Origin: Atherinomorus stipes
Taxonomy: Eukaryota > Chordata > Actinopteri > Atheriniformes > Atherinidae
DNA: 64,000 bases
Direction: 5' to 3'
Assembly: GCA_023101725.1 (NCBI GenBank)
Contig: JALJCO010010476.1
Location: 372,001-436,000 of the forward strand
A program made the position numbers and the translations under genes. The notes under the pieces are model-generated. The model was not told the origin of the DNA. It saw only the letters and a list, made by a program, of their open reading frames with translations, and did not search any database. Positions 38,791 to 51,744 of this stretch are shown here, piece after piece; positions within the stretch are counted from its first letter, which is position 1; the number at the start of each line of letters is the position of its first letter.

Positions 38791-40153
38791 CTTCCTTACG
38801 GGGCCCTGTTGGAAATGTAAAGCTCCTTTTTATTTATTTTGTTTAAAGGATTGTAGCTATATGTTCCAAGATTTGTATTCGGGGCTGAGGATAGGGGGGA
38901 GAAAACGTGGTCAGATTTTTTACATTCATTATTTTCCTTTTAAGATAAAGGTTGCGTTGCATTTTTCTACAATACATTCATGGTATTAACAACAACTGTT
39001 GATGTTGGTTGTAGCAGCAGTTGTTGCAGCATGCACAAATTGCATGTAATTTGGTATCAAAATTCCAAATCATTTTTATACTCATGAACGTGGAAGCGGG
39101 AAAGAAACTAGGGCTACTGGTCGCGCTTTAGTTTCTCTCAAAGCTGACACCCGAATAGCTAAGATACTAAAAAAAGACTTTTGTGTTTTTATCCCTTTGT
39201 TATTATTATTTTTAGTAATTGTAGTGTTTCCATTATTTTCAATTTAGTATAATTCCATTTTTTCCCCTATTTGCTCCACTGTCGTTTTGTGACTGTTGTT
39301 GCGTTCAATAGCAGGCTACATAAGGCACATTTTGTGTCTTTAAAATATTTGCCCATCTCTTTCTCATCATTTTCAAAGCGTCAAATGGACATTGTTGTGC
39401 TAAAGTTTTTCATTTATTTCTTGCGTCTAAATTTGGCAGTATTTCCCCTTTTAAAATCTGCGCATCACAAGAAAATTAATTAACATCCTCACCCCCTTTT
39501 CCCCCCAGAACGTTTATAACTGAACAAGAAGCTCTTTGAACTTTTCACTTTCACTGATCTCTGATCCGCCCTGCAGGGCTTGCTCATCATGCAGCCAGAC
39601 TTTTTGTAGCACCTGCCTCTTGCGCAATTATTCACTTGACACACACAGACAAATTATTTCTATCATGCGGGAAACATCGGCATCATCGAAGACAAATAGG
39701 CATAAGATTGTCTTTAATAAAAGCTAATAAGCAAGCAGTGTTTGCTGTTGAATGTAGCCTTTAGAGTGAATGATGCAGCTGATATAGTAAGCTTGGCTAT
39801 ATGCGTCTGTATGTTACTGTGTTGCTTTGGTCTTTCAGGTTACATTTATTTTCCCTACACATGCATTGCACCCAAAGACACTGCAATAAGTGAATTTGCT
39901 GAAAATTTCAGATAGAAAATCAAGTCTCTAATTTACTCCAGAGGTTTGACAACATCTGCATCCAATGAGCAGCAGCACAAATCCATGTTAGGCTGAATGC
40001 TAAACATGACCATAAATCTAAACGAGGAGCCTTTTGCAATTCACACAAGCCCACTCACATGGTGTCAGCAACAATAGCCAACATGATACTGCTTTGTGTC
40101 AGCTCGCATTAAAGCTGCACGACGCTGAAGCCTTTCTTTTCACAAGAAGGGGA

Positions 40154-40172
40154 GGGGGGGGGGGGGGGGGGG
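40154..40172. repeat. G19 homopolymer
   Basis: An uninterrupted G run (preceded by GGGGA), capable of G-quadruplex formation, just beyond the likely 3' end of dlx1a. Confidence 0.9.
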
Positions 40173-40200
40173 CAATCAGACACCGTGCTTGACATAATTT

Positions 40201-41220
40201 AAATCATACTTTACTGCTTTTGAAACTTTGCACTTTATGTACATAAACTCCAGAAACAGATAAATAAATTAAAGTGATCAATACAAAACTAAATATTTTT
40301 CTATGATGACTAAACACATTTCGACGAGTACACAAAGCCTAAACCCTGTTTCACAGCGTATCCAGTACAGCACAAAAACAAATCCGAAAATTATGTACAA
40401 AATACAGTGACAAATGAGTTGCTCACCCTCCGAATATTTTTTTTTTCAAAGCAGCAAATCGTCTGGCCTTTTACATTTTTTCACATAACATCGGGGCACG
40501 GCATAGAAAAGCTTTGCTTGCGTTAGTGCAGCATTAACAACACAATGTTGTTTCCAACACGTTTACAAAATGAACACAGACCGACCATATAGCTAGTCTG
40601 AATAATTTAACTTAAATAACAAACACATATAAACAACATAGAAGCGATTTGAGGCTTTTACACAGTATATTCACTTAGGCTGAATATGCTGCAGGCGTGA
40701 TGGCCGGATGGTTACCGGTGGAATTTGTAATTGTTTATGTGGTTAAAGACACACTGCTGTGGCCTAATTGGCCTTTAACTGTTCATGAATGCAGATCGAT
40801 TTTAGGTCATCATCATCTCTGGCCCAACATCTGGCGTAACAAGCACGTGCTTTCTCATCAACATAGCCTACAGCTCAACAACAGAAATGTCCACACAAAT
40901 TCGGGAAAAAAATATTTTAAAAAATGAAACCGACATAAAAGTGACCAACAGCAGCCAAAAAATATCCTTTTGTCTATTTGATTTCCGCTGTCACTGACTT
41001 GCCCTGCGGGCGCATTGTGCGCCATTTCGGATCCCTCCCTTTTCTTCCCCCGCTTCTTCGTCCTCGTCTTCTCTGCCGGCCATCATCTGGTATGAAGAGG
41101 CCTTCGTGTCAGCTCGTGGGATGCGGCAACAATCTCCGGGATCATTGTTGAGCATCATCAGCGCTGAGCCGCACTCAGCGGCTGCAGGGCCTTTCACCAT
41201 CTTCATCCTGAAGTGTCTGT
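40201..41220 (-). other. dlx1a: Likely dlx1a 3' UTR
   Basis: About 1 kb after the dlx1a stop codon on the minus strand, non-coding. I found no canonical AATAAA on this strand here; AGTAAA (reverse complement at 40209-40214) is a weak candidate signal. The 3' end is therefore unplaced. Confidence 0.35.
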
Positions 41221-41472
41221 TCACATGAGTTGTGACTGTTGCATAGACTCTTGGTGTGCGGTGGGATACCATGAGGTGTAGCTGGGAATGTAAGACCCAG
41301 TTGTTCCCACTGAAGTTTTCACGGTGGTCGGAGATGTCCAGACAGGTGCCACCGAGGGAGAGCCGCTTGAAAGTCCACGGCCAGTGGCTAAAACGTTGGT
41401 GTCAATTGTACTGCCGCCTTGTTTCATTAGTTTCTTGAATTTGGAGCGTTTATTCTGAAACCAAATTTTTAC
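41221..41472 (-). CDS. dlx1a: dlx1a exon 3
   Basis: Acceptor TTTCTAG|GTAAA. It encodes helix 3 ([20 protein letters not shown]), a Ser/Thr-rich linker and the conserved [15 protein letters not shown] tail. Stop codon TGA at 41221-41223. Confidence 0.96.
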   Translation of the reverse strand, partial: VKIWFQNKRSKFKKLMKQGGSTIDTNVLATGRGLSSGSPSVAPVWTSPTTVKTSVGTTGSYIPSYTSWYPTAHQESMQQSQLM

Positions 41473-42474
41473 CTAGAAAGATGAAGGATATAAGATTAGT
41501 TAGAAATATATGCAGTATCATACAGGTCTTACGCGCGTTTTACGCATGCGATCTTTAAAAAGAATAAAAATAATATATTAAACCATTTACGTAAAAAAAA
41601 ACTGAAATAACGAAGAAGAAAAATAGCATTTAAAGATATAAAGATGGGTGATGCTGCTGCTGCAGTGTAAAGCTATTTGTGAGACTTGCCTGTGTCTGAG
41701 TGAGACCCAGCGACGCTGCGAGCTCTGCTCTTTCTGGTAACGCCAAATATTGAGTTTGTTGAAATCTCCTGTTTAGAGCTTGAAGCTGTAAACTGGAATA
41801 TATAGTCCTTGGTTTTCTAATCTTTTTCCCTTTCCCGTTGAAACGCACCTCTCCGCCTTCGACCACAGTGTTTTTCTCGGTTTCTGGTGCTAGTAGAGAC
41901 AGAGAAGAGAAATATGAGTGGAAAATAATAACAGTAGCAAGGAGCAGTTGTACCCATCAGAGCTTCGCGGCAATGAATACTCCAGCACAAGTTTTACAGG
42001 CTCTACTTTAGGTATAATTACCCTTAATTGCATACATTGTTTATAGCGTTACGTAACAAATAATTGGCTAGTCTAACTTCACATCTGGGTCGTCTTTTCC
42101 ATAGAAAGACGAGTCTAAAAGCCGTCCAAGCCACTATGAAGCAAAGATACTGTTGATCACTTACCTGGGTCCTCTATTCGCGTCTGTGTGAGTCCCGAGC
42201 TGCTTTGATAAGTCTGTACTGTACTGAGATATGGACTGGTGGAATGACTACCGACGGAGTTTACGTATGGATAACCCAAAGATCTGGGAAAAGATGAGGC
42301 TGGACTGTAGCTGTCGTGCTGTGTATGACCTGCAGAATGTAAACAGTGCATGGGATAATGTCCATGAGACATGGAGGAAGGCGACATTTGTTGACTCGGG
42401 GGTCCAAACTCCATGAAAACGGCTTTTCCTGAGGCAGGGCTATTAAGACTTTCTGGAATCGTAGTCATTGTCAT
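41221..42474 (-). CDS. dlx1a: Homeodomain transcription factor Dlx1 (dlx1a), 3 exons, 253 aa
   Basis: Distal-less family nuclear transcription factor that works with Dlx2 in GABAergic interneuron and jaw/arch development. Exons 42165-42474, 41690-41889 and 41221-41472 join in frame to 253 codons plus TGA. The start [20 protein letters not shown] and following [20 protein letters not shown] match vertebrate DLX1 closely. The homeodomain covers residues 127-186, with [15 protein letters not shown] (Q176, N177) and the N-terminal arm [14 protein letters not shown]. The C-terminus [20 protein letters not shown] then SQLM is the DLX1 ending. Intron 1 (275 nt) is GT-AG; intron 2 (217 nt) begins with GC. 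Two CCAAT boxes lie about 225-260 bp upstream of the ATG. It is convergent with dlx2a. Confidence 0.97.
41690..41889 (-). CDS. dlx1a: dlx1a exon 2
   Basis: Acceptor CTACTAG|CACCA. It encodes [20 protein letters not shown] and homeodomain positions 1-44, ending LTQTQ. The donor is ACACAG|GCAAGT, a GC donor; the frame continues correctly only with this cut. Confidence 0.95.
42165..42474 (-). CDS. dlx1a: dlx1a exon 1
   Basis: Residues 1-103 plus one base. Two nearby in-frame ATGs (MTM) open the frame; the first is used as in mammalian DLX1. It includes [20 protein letters not shown] and [13 protein letters not shown]. Donor CCCAG|GTAAGT. Confidence 0.96.
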
Positions 42475-42659
42475 CTCTTCTGGCTGTTCCTCTTGTGTCG
42501 CTTTTGTTGTTTTCCTGCTATGATCTCAGTGAAGGATGGATCCCAATTTAAGCCGACCTGCTTTTTTCTCTTTCCATTCATAAGAAAATGTAGTTTGTGC
42601 CTGTGAAAAGTCCTAGGAATGATGCAGTGGACCCAACCAAACTCGCTCAAAGGTTTGAA

Positions 42660-42740
42660 TCTCGGACTCATGAATATTCATCAAAGACTGTTGCTGATTG
42701 GTCCACTCTTTCCATGAGGGGAGCCGATTGGTGAGCTTGG
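42660..42740 (-). promoter_or_regulatory. dlx1a: dlx1a promoter with paired CCAAT boxes
   Basis: Two CCAAT boxes in dlx1a orientation (ATTGG on the plus strand at 42697-42701 and 42727-42731), 30 bp apart, in GACCAATCAGC and CACCAATCGGC contexts that fit NF-Y well. No clear TATA box. The ATG is about 225 bp downstream. Confidence 0.5.
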
Positions 42741-45700
42741 GCTGGGTCCGAAGAACCTGCTAAAGTCAAGGAAGACCACAAAACCTCAGATCGCCTTTTG
42801 ACATGTCAAGATTCACAGTATTATTGTAATTTTTTTTAAATATACATGTTTCACCTTTGGAGCAAGTTTTGGAAGTAATACTAGCATTTAAACTCGCGCT
42901 TGGCATCCTTCTAATGAAGTTAAACGACATTTTCTTACTTGTTACAGCTGCTTTGTCTGCTGGCCAGTCTGATTAAAGCTCTTTTGATTAAAGCCCCTAA
43001 TGCGCCATCAAGAGGACGGCTTACATTAGCATAACACTGGTGTTAAATTTTCATAAGTAGGTTTTTAATTAGTCATGTATTTAACACATAAAGGTTTCAG
43101 TTACACCTGTCAGTAGTAGGATGGTAAAACAGTTGTGTTGATGGGGTTTACTGGCTCAGGTGCCCAAGGACGCTTGATAACGCTTGAAATATGTACAAAA
43201 ATCCGAACTTCGATACTGCATAACACTATGATATATTTCTAAGTTAATTTAAATGCCATTTAGAACAGTTAATGTCAAATAATAAAGGTTATGTCAAACA
43301 TTCACTGATGACAGTTCCGATGTTTATTGTTGGGAAAACTGTCGTTTTTTCCCCCCATGCCCGCCCTGCACATTCAAATACCATCCAAATGTGTTTCTGT
43401 AGTATCTTATAGCCTATCATAAGATGACAGCTTCATTAAACACCACTGCCTTTGATTTGTCAGCCCGACAAAACTAAGTGACTTAACTGACTAATGACAA
43501 AGTTGAACACAGCTTCCCTGAACTTTGCAACCTTAATTTCAATCAGCATCTATAAGGCAAAGTCTGTACACTTACTTAAACGTCACGTGATGGAGAAGAA
43601 GCATATAAATCCGAGGTCAGAGAGCCTCCTTACGATGCCCCTTGTAAACGCAGAGGAAAGTATCCAGCAGATCCTCATTTTATTAGGATTCATTTGCAGA
43701 CCGCAGCTCTTCTGTCTGTGTAGAGCACAAACACAGCCTGGCTGTTCCATCCACAGTCCCTCCATCTCCACCTGAATAACAAATTAAAGGCAGTTAAATT
43801 CCCTCACTGTGATTATCGGTGTAATTACATAATTGAAGTGAAAACAGAACGCGCAAGTTGCAAAATGTGTTATCAAAATTCAAGCGCTGACATCACGACG
43901 CCTGTGCCACAATGTGCCAGGCGTCTGCGGTTGCCTGGATTTAAAGATTTCAGTGAAATATTAGACTATAACGAAAGCTGGTTCTCTGTCCCCCTAAAAT
44001 AGGCCAATTTGAAGTGATTTCTCCGGAATTACTTTCGAAAAATGCTTCAAGATTTCCTCTATCAACAACGACAATGATAATGGCAGTACAACCAATAATT
44101 ATCATCTTCCAGAACAGAGGACAGATTTTTATGGGTACTTGGTGGGTGCGACTGATAACTGTCATTATTTTCCCACGATTATAGTATCTACAGACGGCTG
44201 TGAGTAAAACCATGAACAGAATAGAGGCGGAATTTGAAGAAACATGCAAAATAATAGGAGTGTACAACTAATAAAAGCAACAAACAATGAGCGTTTTTTA
44301 TGATATAATACAACGACTTAACGGAAAGCAATATGCATGAATGACAGCCTATTTCGATGTGCTTTTCTTTTTTTTTCTTTTTTTTAAAATAGTGTTTAAA
44401 AAGAGGGATTTTCTTTAGCCATGTTAGGTAGAGGAAGATGCAAGATAATGTTACCACTGTCATCAATAATTTGACTTGCCGGCAGGAGGGTAGCACAGGC
44501 CACAGGAGTGCTTCCTGTAGCAGGACTCTTAACTAGCCCCCTCTAAAAATAAAGCCCTCCATGCATGGATGGAGCGAGGAGGCAGGACTCATTAGGAGTG
44601 AGTAGCTCTGTGGCTGAGGGTGTTTTAACACCTGCTGCTCTTCACCTGAGGGTTAGTGCAGAGGTGGAGGGACGGAGAGAAGGGGAGGTGGGTAGGGGGG
44701 CAGGGGGCAGGGGGGATAAACGGGCCAAGATGTCACCGACTTCATTTCAGTCCGGTGATACGAAGCCCTCTTCAGCTGCCATACCAAACCCACATTTTAA
44801 CAGCCACCAAATATTATCCCGACCACGGTGCGCTGGTAAACTGCGCCTCCATGCTGCTTGTAGGCGCAGCTCCCTGTGCGCCCTGCAGAATCTGCAAGTG
44901 AGCGATGATTAATTACCGTCACCGGAGGTGGAGAAGGGAAATGTGGATTTGAATTTTTCTTCTTTTTAAATTTCGCTTCCATATGAAGGTCACATAATAA
45001 CCATTTTCAGTTGCGGTGTTGTAGTTCTACTTAGAGACCCCCATGTTTTTTTTAGGCTTTGCTTTCATAATTTCTGGTGGTATTTTAACTACTTTTAGTG
45101 ATTGCAATCAAATACTGTAAATCAAACTCCTTTAAAATTAAATTTCTTGCCATACTGTCATATGTTCAATTTGCTGTCATAAAAATCCCGTTTAAATATC
45201 AAACAGGACCTCAAATAGCGCGCATATCCTATAAAAGGGGAAAAAAGGGGGTGTTCTAACATTAATGCAATTGCTCATCCTTTCTGAAAATGCCCATTAT
45301 GGACATAATCACCGCATCACCTTAGCTGCAAATCTAAGAGTAATTTGGTGACTACCAGCAAAAAATGTCAAACTATATGAAGGTTGTATTTCACGTTTAA
45401 AAAGCAGTGGATCAAACAAACGAAATTGCCTTTTGTTCTGCTTCGTGTCTGGCTGTGTTTCTCGCTGCCATCCTGTAATTTGCAGCGTCAATGAACGCAA
45501 ACTAGATGCAGCACAATTAACTCGATTCAGCGTCTATTTTCATGTTCAATGTGCCATCAAAATGTGAATTGATTTTGTTTGCCGAGTTATGTGTAAACAA
45601 AAAGTGAATCATTTTATCAGAGAAACAAAATTGTTATAGGCTATTGGTTAATCTCTTGCACGATCAGGGGTCAGAGGGGTCAGTGGAAAAAATTTAATTA

Positions 45701-47319
45701 TCATACATTTTGTGTGGTTATTTATGCAAGACCATTTTTAAAAAACGGTAGCCTACAATGCTTTGTTCTTCTATTGTAAATATTTTTGTTTACGAAATTA
45801 GAAATTACACTTATGTAAGAATACATTTTAAACTTTTGTAAAGTTTATCAATTTAATTTTCTATCTAACTGAAACAGATTTTTATGATTCTCATTCATTA
45901 GTATGAACTATTTATGAATTAGAATAATTCAAAACATGTTAGTGTATTGTTACAGATACATTAAAATGTGGAACAAATAAATATTCTTAGTTAAACAGGC
46001 AAGATTAATTCAAAATGCTGCAAAGAGCAATAAAATTAAAACAAACAAACAAACAATAAATTCATAGGTCGATCATTTCAAAGTTTTTGTTTAAGTTTAA
46101 CCATTATTTTGTTTGTTTTTTAGGTATTGATGTCCCATGAGCTGCTGCACGTCACAAACAGGCTCCTGGAACTTCTAACTGGACTTTTTACTCTGCTCTG
46201 ATGCCAAATGTTAATCAGTGTTAAACCCTGTTATTAATATTGACATGGAAGAAATATCATTTTACATGTACATTTGTTTTGTGATAGTTTTTTTTCTACA
46301 GCATGTAGAGAACATTTATAACAAATGTAATGTCTTGTCTTTAAAGCTCGATATCTTTAACTGCAAAAACTTATTCACTGGATGAAAAGAATAATAATTA
46401 ATCCACTTGTAGCACTTTTCTGGCAGACTTCAGGCTGTTCATAGTAGAGCTTGGAAGTCACATTTCAACTCTCTTTTTCCATTTCAGTGTTCAGAGCTGC
46501 TTTCTCTTCACAAAGCAGGGGTCACAGTGTGGAAAAGCCCCCAGTGAACTGGTAGAAATGCTGTCCCCATTACAGCAGCAGCAGGGGTCAGACCATGGCA
46601 GCAAGCATCCAAGCTGCCCAAAATTGGCTGCAAAATGACCAATTACCTGACTGAGGGCTGGGGAAAAGAACTTAGAAAAATATGGCTTTTACTTAATTCA
46701 GCTAAACTGTAAAAGAAACTAGTGTCACACTGATGGCTCATACTTGCTGCATCCCACCTGTTAAGTGAAGATCTGAGCTTCAAGGTGTTTGCTAATCAGA
46801 AAATGAAATTTTAGATAAATTATGTAAGTGAGACGGATTGCAGGAATAATATAAGCACTGGAATTATTTCACCAAAACAATGACTGATTAAACATCTTTA
46901 CATGTAAGATTTATTGAATTAATTTCCCCACAAATGGAAAACATGCAAATTTGCCAATTAAGTCATTTGCCCATGGAGAGCTGGGCTGCTTGACGTTCAG
47001 CTGCCACTGCGCCTTTAGTCTCAAACCCTTTATAGTTTTTGTTAAGAGTTAAGTCTCCAACAAAGACAGGAAGGAGGTCAGCACTCAGCCAACACCTGAA
47101 TGTGCCTCTCTTTTTTGTGCTCCCCTTGATCCCAACAGTCTGTGCCTATCATTAGTCTTAATGATGGAAAATTGTCATGTTGATACAAGTCTTGCTCTCC
47201 CCCTCTCTTCTTTGTATAAGTAGAAGGTGGAAGCTCCATTTGTAACAAAGTTCTTTGTGACTAAAAGCCGTGGACATTGCATTTGTGCCGGGGGAGAAAA
47301 AAGGCTGTAGATGCTCTTT

Positions 47320-47600
47320 CCATAGCTGGGATAATTATTCCTACTGTGACCTTAATGATTCGCTCTGTTCATCCTGCATCTCATCCACGCGCCAGGCCCT
47401 CAGCAGAGCCCTGTGTCAGGGAATATGAAAAACCCATATAATGAAACCATTTTGGCTGATGGAAAAAAGGGCCTACTGGAGCCGCACTTGCTACAAAGAC
47501 GGCTCAATTATATGAGTAATTGTGATAATTTTCCCTCCATTCACTGCTTTCTCTGAAAGGTAAAAAACACAGATGCTGAAAGGGAAATTACTTGGACAAT
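47320..47600. promoter_or_regulatory. Candidate upstream enhancer with homeodomain cores
   Basis: TAATTA at 47332-47337, CAATTA at 47506-47511, TAATTG at 47517-47522 and TAATTT at 47526-47531, the last three within 26 bp. The sequence is unique-looking, non-repetitive and lies about 5 kb upstream of dlx1a. Mouse has an upstream Dlx1 enhancer (URE2) further out, so this is a candidate counterpart by location only. Confidence 0.3.
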
Positions 47601-50524
47601 ATATAATCTGTGAAATGGTCACAACAGAAAAAAGATGACTGTAAGAAAGTGAAGGACTATAAATAGGTATGTTAATGCAGGGCACATAAATACACCCTCA
47701 GAAGCTCACAGACATAAACAAACAGCAGGGCGCTGTGCAAGCCCATAAGAAGGGAAAAAAAGCAACAAATGACCACTGAAAAAAACATGATAAAAGTAGA
47801 TGTGCAGCTGCCAGAAAATTAAACCTCCTTCTCCTTCCTATTGACAAATTTCAGCTCCTGAAAATGCACCCCCATAGTTGGCTATCATTTGTTGTTCTCT
47901 GACAGGAAAAGGATAATTACCTCTCTCAGAGCCAGGAGGACTGACATGCCCTTTAGACTTTGCCATGAATGCAGAGGCTTGATAGAAAGCTCGAGGAATA
48001 ATTTTGCTCCTTGCTTTTCTTTTATGCTCAAGAGCATGTTTTATTCCAAAGAACCAAGGGATGACAGCATTGTAGAGTGCATTAAACCAGGAAAGTTCCT
48101 ACTGTAAATATGACATTGCTGTATCTGTCAGCGTCTCTGTTTGGGGGGGAAATGCAAAAACGCAACAAAATTTCAATTTCATCTGGCTGTGAGACGAATG
48201 ATATAGTGAGTTATGCATTCGTTTTTCTTTTCACAGTGGGTGTTGTAAATTTTACTTGTTCTTTGGTGGAAAAATGACATATTTCTGCCAATCAGGAGCA
48301 CGCCTGTAAATCAAACTAATGTGCAGATGATCATTTATTGTATCTAAAGCATTTCTATGAGTTTGGAGAAAATACCAGCACTTAGACTGATTGTTTTTCA
48401 TTTTCCCTCTCAACTAGCTGACTCTTGCATCTTATTTAATGATGTCCACCCCCCCAACCTTGCAGTTTTTTTCAGATAAACCGCCCACATGTGCGGCTGC
48501 TGACCCCTCAGACTCTGCAATCTGAAATAAATCTTTCTAGACAAGCTGCGCAACATTACAACCTTGCAGCTCAAATACTTGTATCGCCCTCAAATGATGA
48601 GTCTTCCTCACACACCATGTCATCAGTTTCACCCCCAAACCTCCAATAACTTCCGTCCCATTGAGCAGCCTTGTATGTCACAGTGCCAAGACAGCCAGAG
48701 ACCCCCTGGTCCTACTTGATTGTGCCTCTTGTAACATGGAGAAGCAGCTTGGTCCCACCAGCAGCCTATACTCAGCAATGCTTTTTTTGTGCAACACACA
48801 AATGTAAGCACACAAACACACATGCCCACAAACCACCAATCTCAAATCAGTGCACCCCACTGTGAACTTCCTGACAGCTTTCAGAAATGTTTTCAAGTTG
48901 TCAGATCCCTGCAGTAATGGTCCGGGAGCAGAGAACACAGCAAAACAATAATCATATGATCAGAAATCTGGGTTGTGTAAAGACTGTAAGAAGCTGTTTG
49001 GGCTGTATCTTTCAAGCTTTTTCATTTGCAGTTTTCACCTAGTTTCACATGGAAAGTCAGTGTAATGTCGAAACTGTTCGGTCACTTTTGTCACAGAAGC
49101 AAACAAGCTTGTAGCTCCTCGTCTGCAGCAGCTGCGGGGATTTTTTGAGCAGGCACAAACTACTTTTTACCAACAGGTTTTATTTACTCCTACAGCAATG
49201 AGGGACAATTGGGAAATTATTAGGGGGAAGAAAAGAACACAGGGGGTGTTGTGTTTTCTTTTTTTCTTTTATCGTTACCCTATCATACTTTATTTTATTC
49301 GCTACATAATGTTTTTTCAGGCTTTTTTTTTTTTTTTTTTTTTTAAATCTAATATCTAATGATAACATTGATTGTTTAAATAATAGTCTTCAGCTCTGCA
49401 TCATCTTACTGTTTTCCACAAAGTTGTCTGCTGTTGTGGCGACATGAAGTTTATAGATATTGTAGGATTTAAACGCATGTACTCTACATTATTTACACAT
49501 GTGTAGTAGTTAGTAATGGTATAAAAGCATAAAACCTCAGGCTCTGGTATTTCCAGAGGGGAGAAGAAACTGGATTTATAACTGAATTTATTTTCTTTCT
49601 AAAGAGGAAAGTTAAAAATGAACCAGGCAGCATTTATTTTGTCCTTTAAGACAACTTTTAGTCATTTTTTCATTGAATCCAGTGCTGCAGTGAACAAACA
49701 AGCAACTAAAGTTTTACGCACTCCTCTGCTGAGACTGTCAAAATAAAGGGGGGAAAAGGGAAAGAGAAAAAATTCTAGTCCACTGTGGAATATCTGAGAA
49801 TTTACTTCAATATGATTGACTTGGATCCCAATACAAAGCAAATTTGTCACCATTTAGCTGATACTAAGTTGTTGCTGACATGAAACAACTCAGCTTGACT
49901 TAAAATTATTTAACACCCCAAATATCACAACTCATAATGCCTCTTGTAACTTAAGTGCAAAATTGATATCAGGTGTTGTACTTTGATTTTAACTGTGATG
50001 TGATAATACTTGAGTTAAATTTGTAGTATGCGTAATAAATTTTGACTGCCTTTACTCTGTTTTCTGTTTAGTTATAGTGTTTATTGATTATTTCTTCACA
50101 GATTAACAATCATCCTCTTGGCTTTTAGTTCCTTTAACATAATAATAAACTGTTATAGGAACAGGAAAGTTAACAAGTTATACAAAGGCATTAATGTCCT
50201 CACACTGCTAGCAAGACTATACGTTTTTACTATAGACTGAGGCAGATTGAAGGCCTTGTCTTTCAGTAAAAAGTATGAATCTAAAAGTCAAAATCATGAC
50301 TCATAAAGGGATAACTGTAGGGTCTGTACTGCTGCATCTACAAGCTCAGATACTGACCCTTAGACGGAGGTGGTCTGATTTTGTACTTCATAACCAGCAG
50401 TCTGATATAAAACAGTCTGACCTATAGCTGTAACTCACAGATACTAACTGGGGCAGAGAGACTCGTCTTCCAATTACACTGCAGCACCACGGCCCGAAGC
50501 TCAGCCATCTATGTTCAAAGCTAA

Positions 50525-50660
50525 GACAAGGCTGTCAGAGACTTTAATAAATGTAGGGAACGCCACATGGGAAAAGTGTTGCTGTCTCAATAGAGTGGCA
50601 CAGACAGGCCAAGGCTGTCAATGGAGCCCCTAATGACAGAGTAAAATAATGACAGACCCC
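50525..50660. promoter_or_regulatory. Candidate element with four TALE (TGACAG) sites
   Basis: CTGTCA at 50532-50537 and 50615-50620 (inverted) and TGACAG inside two identical TAATGACAGA decamers at 50631-50640 and 50647-50656. TGACAG is the MEIS/PREP core, and TAATGACAG resembles a composite homeodomain-TALE site. It is embedded in unique-looking sequence with no reading frame. Confidence 0.3.
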
Positions 50661-51744
50661 AGTTAGAATCAGCAGGAAGAGGAAGATCAATCTGCAGCCA
50701 GAGAGGGAGGGATAAGAGGAGGGGGGATGAAACTGTGGGCTCTTTCTTTTCTATTTTCTCAGTTTTAGCTCATCTCATACATATCTTTTTGCTGCAGCTG
50801 GCTCGCATCGTGGAGGGGCAGCTCTGCATTAAGCGCACAGTGGATCAATAGCCATTACAACTCCCTCACAGCCTGACACATCGCAGGGCCACGGCTGACA
50901 TTTCACTCAGGGCTGCATTGATCCCCAGTGCACAATATTCCAGCCCCCAGTTAGTAGCCGAGCCTGGGGTCTGGCTGGAATTGAAAAGCAAGGGAGGGGG
51001 GTGTAAAATGGCAGAGGGATGGCTAACCAGCTGCCCATGCTACAAGTAAACAGCACAACCCTTGATGCATTCCTCATTTTCAATCTACTGGTTTTCCTGC
51101 CACTACTGGAAAACCAAGAGGCTATATCAAAGGATCAAAGCTTGACCTAGGAGAATTATTTATACACGCAGCAGATCAGTGAATGTGCAGGCAGAAATAG
51201 TCACACTGGCATCATTGTTGATAGCATCTCTTGCTTCTACAAACCGATGGAAAAGCAGACTAAAATAAGCATTCAGTGCAATTAAAAAGTGGGAGTTTCC
51301 AAGAAACCTTGCTCAAAATAAACACAGAATATAGCAGACAACACAAAGTCAGACATAATTTGACTTAATTTCTTTTTAATTGCCTTCTGAGACCTGTGAT
51401 GCTATCGCTGTGCTCACTTGCACCGAACAGTTGACTTCAGACACATGCGGCAAATGTTTGTGCTGCATGAAGGTGCATGTGGCTGAGTACAAGTTACTTT
51501 CAAGTGAAAACAAGAGATGCAGAATTATAACATTTTTCGTCATGTTATGCAAGTACGACATGAAAGTCTCCGACAGTTAATGATAAAATATCCGATCATT
51601 GAACTTATGTGCTGTTCTTTTAATCAGTACATCAAAGAGAAAACACATCCAAATGTGGAAGTTTGTCAGGATTGCTCTGCACAAAAGATTGTCTGTTTGC
51701 TGTACAAGTTCTTTGAGAATCTGAGTTTCAATAAAAAGAAAAAG

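Larger units (their letters stand above)
35531..40200. other. dlx2a-dlx1a convergent intergenic region
   Basis: AT-rich DNA between two tail-to-tail genes. It contains a poly-A run (36211-36230), CA/TA simple repeat (37257-37290), a G19 run (40154-40172), two candidate enhancer blocks (37540-37880 and 38583-38790) and an exon-like open stretch (36305-36506). No recognised protein-coding gene. No interspersed transposon was recognised here, unlike the rest of the window, which fits a region under regulatory constraint. Confidence 0.6.

Noticed and set aside
44565..44912. 115-codon plus-strand frame with Gly/Arg-rich middle
   Set aside because: It runs through a purine/G-rich low-complexity stretch, overlaps another long frame, and has no splice context or recognisable domain.
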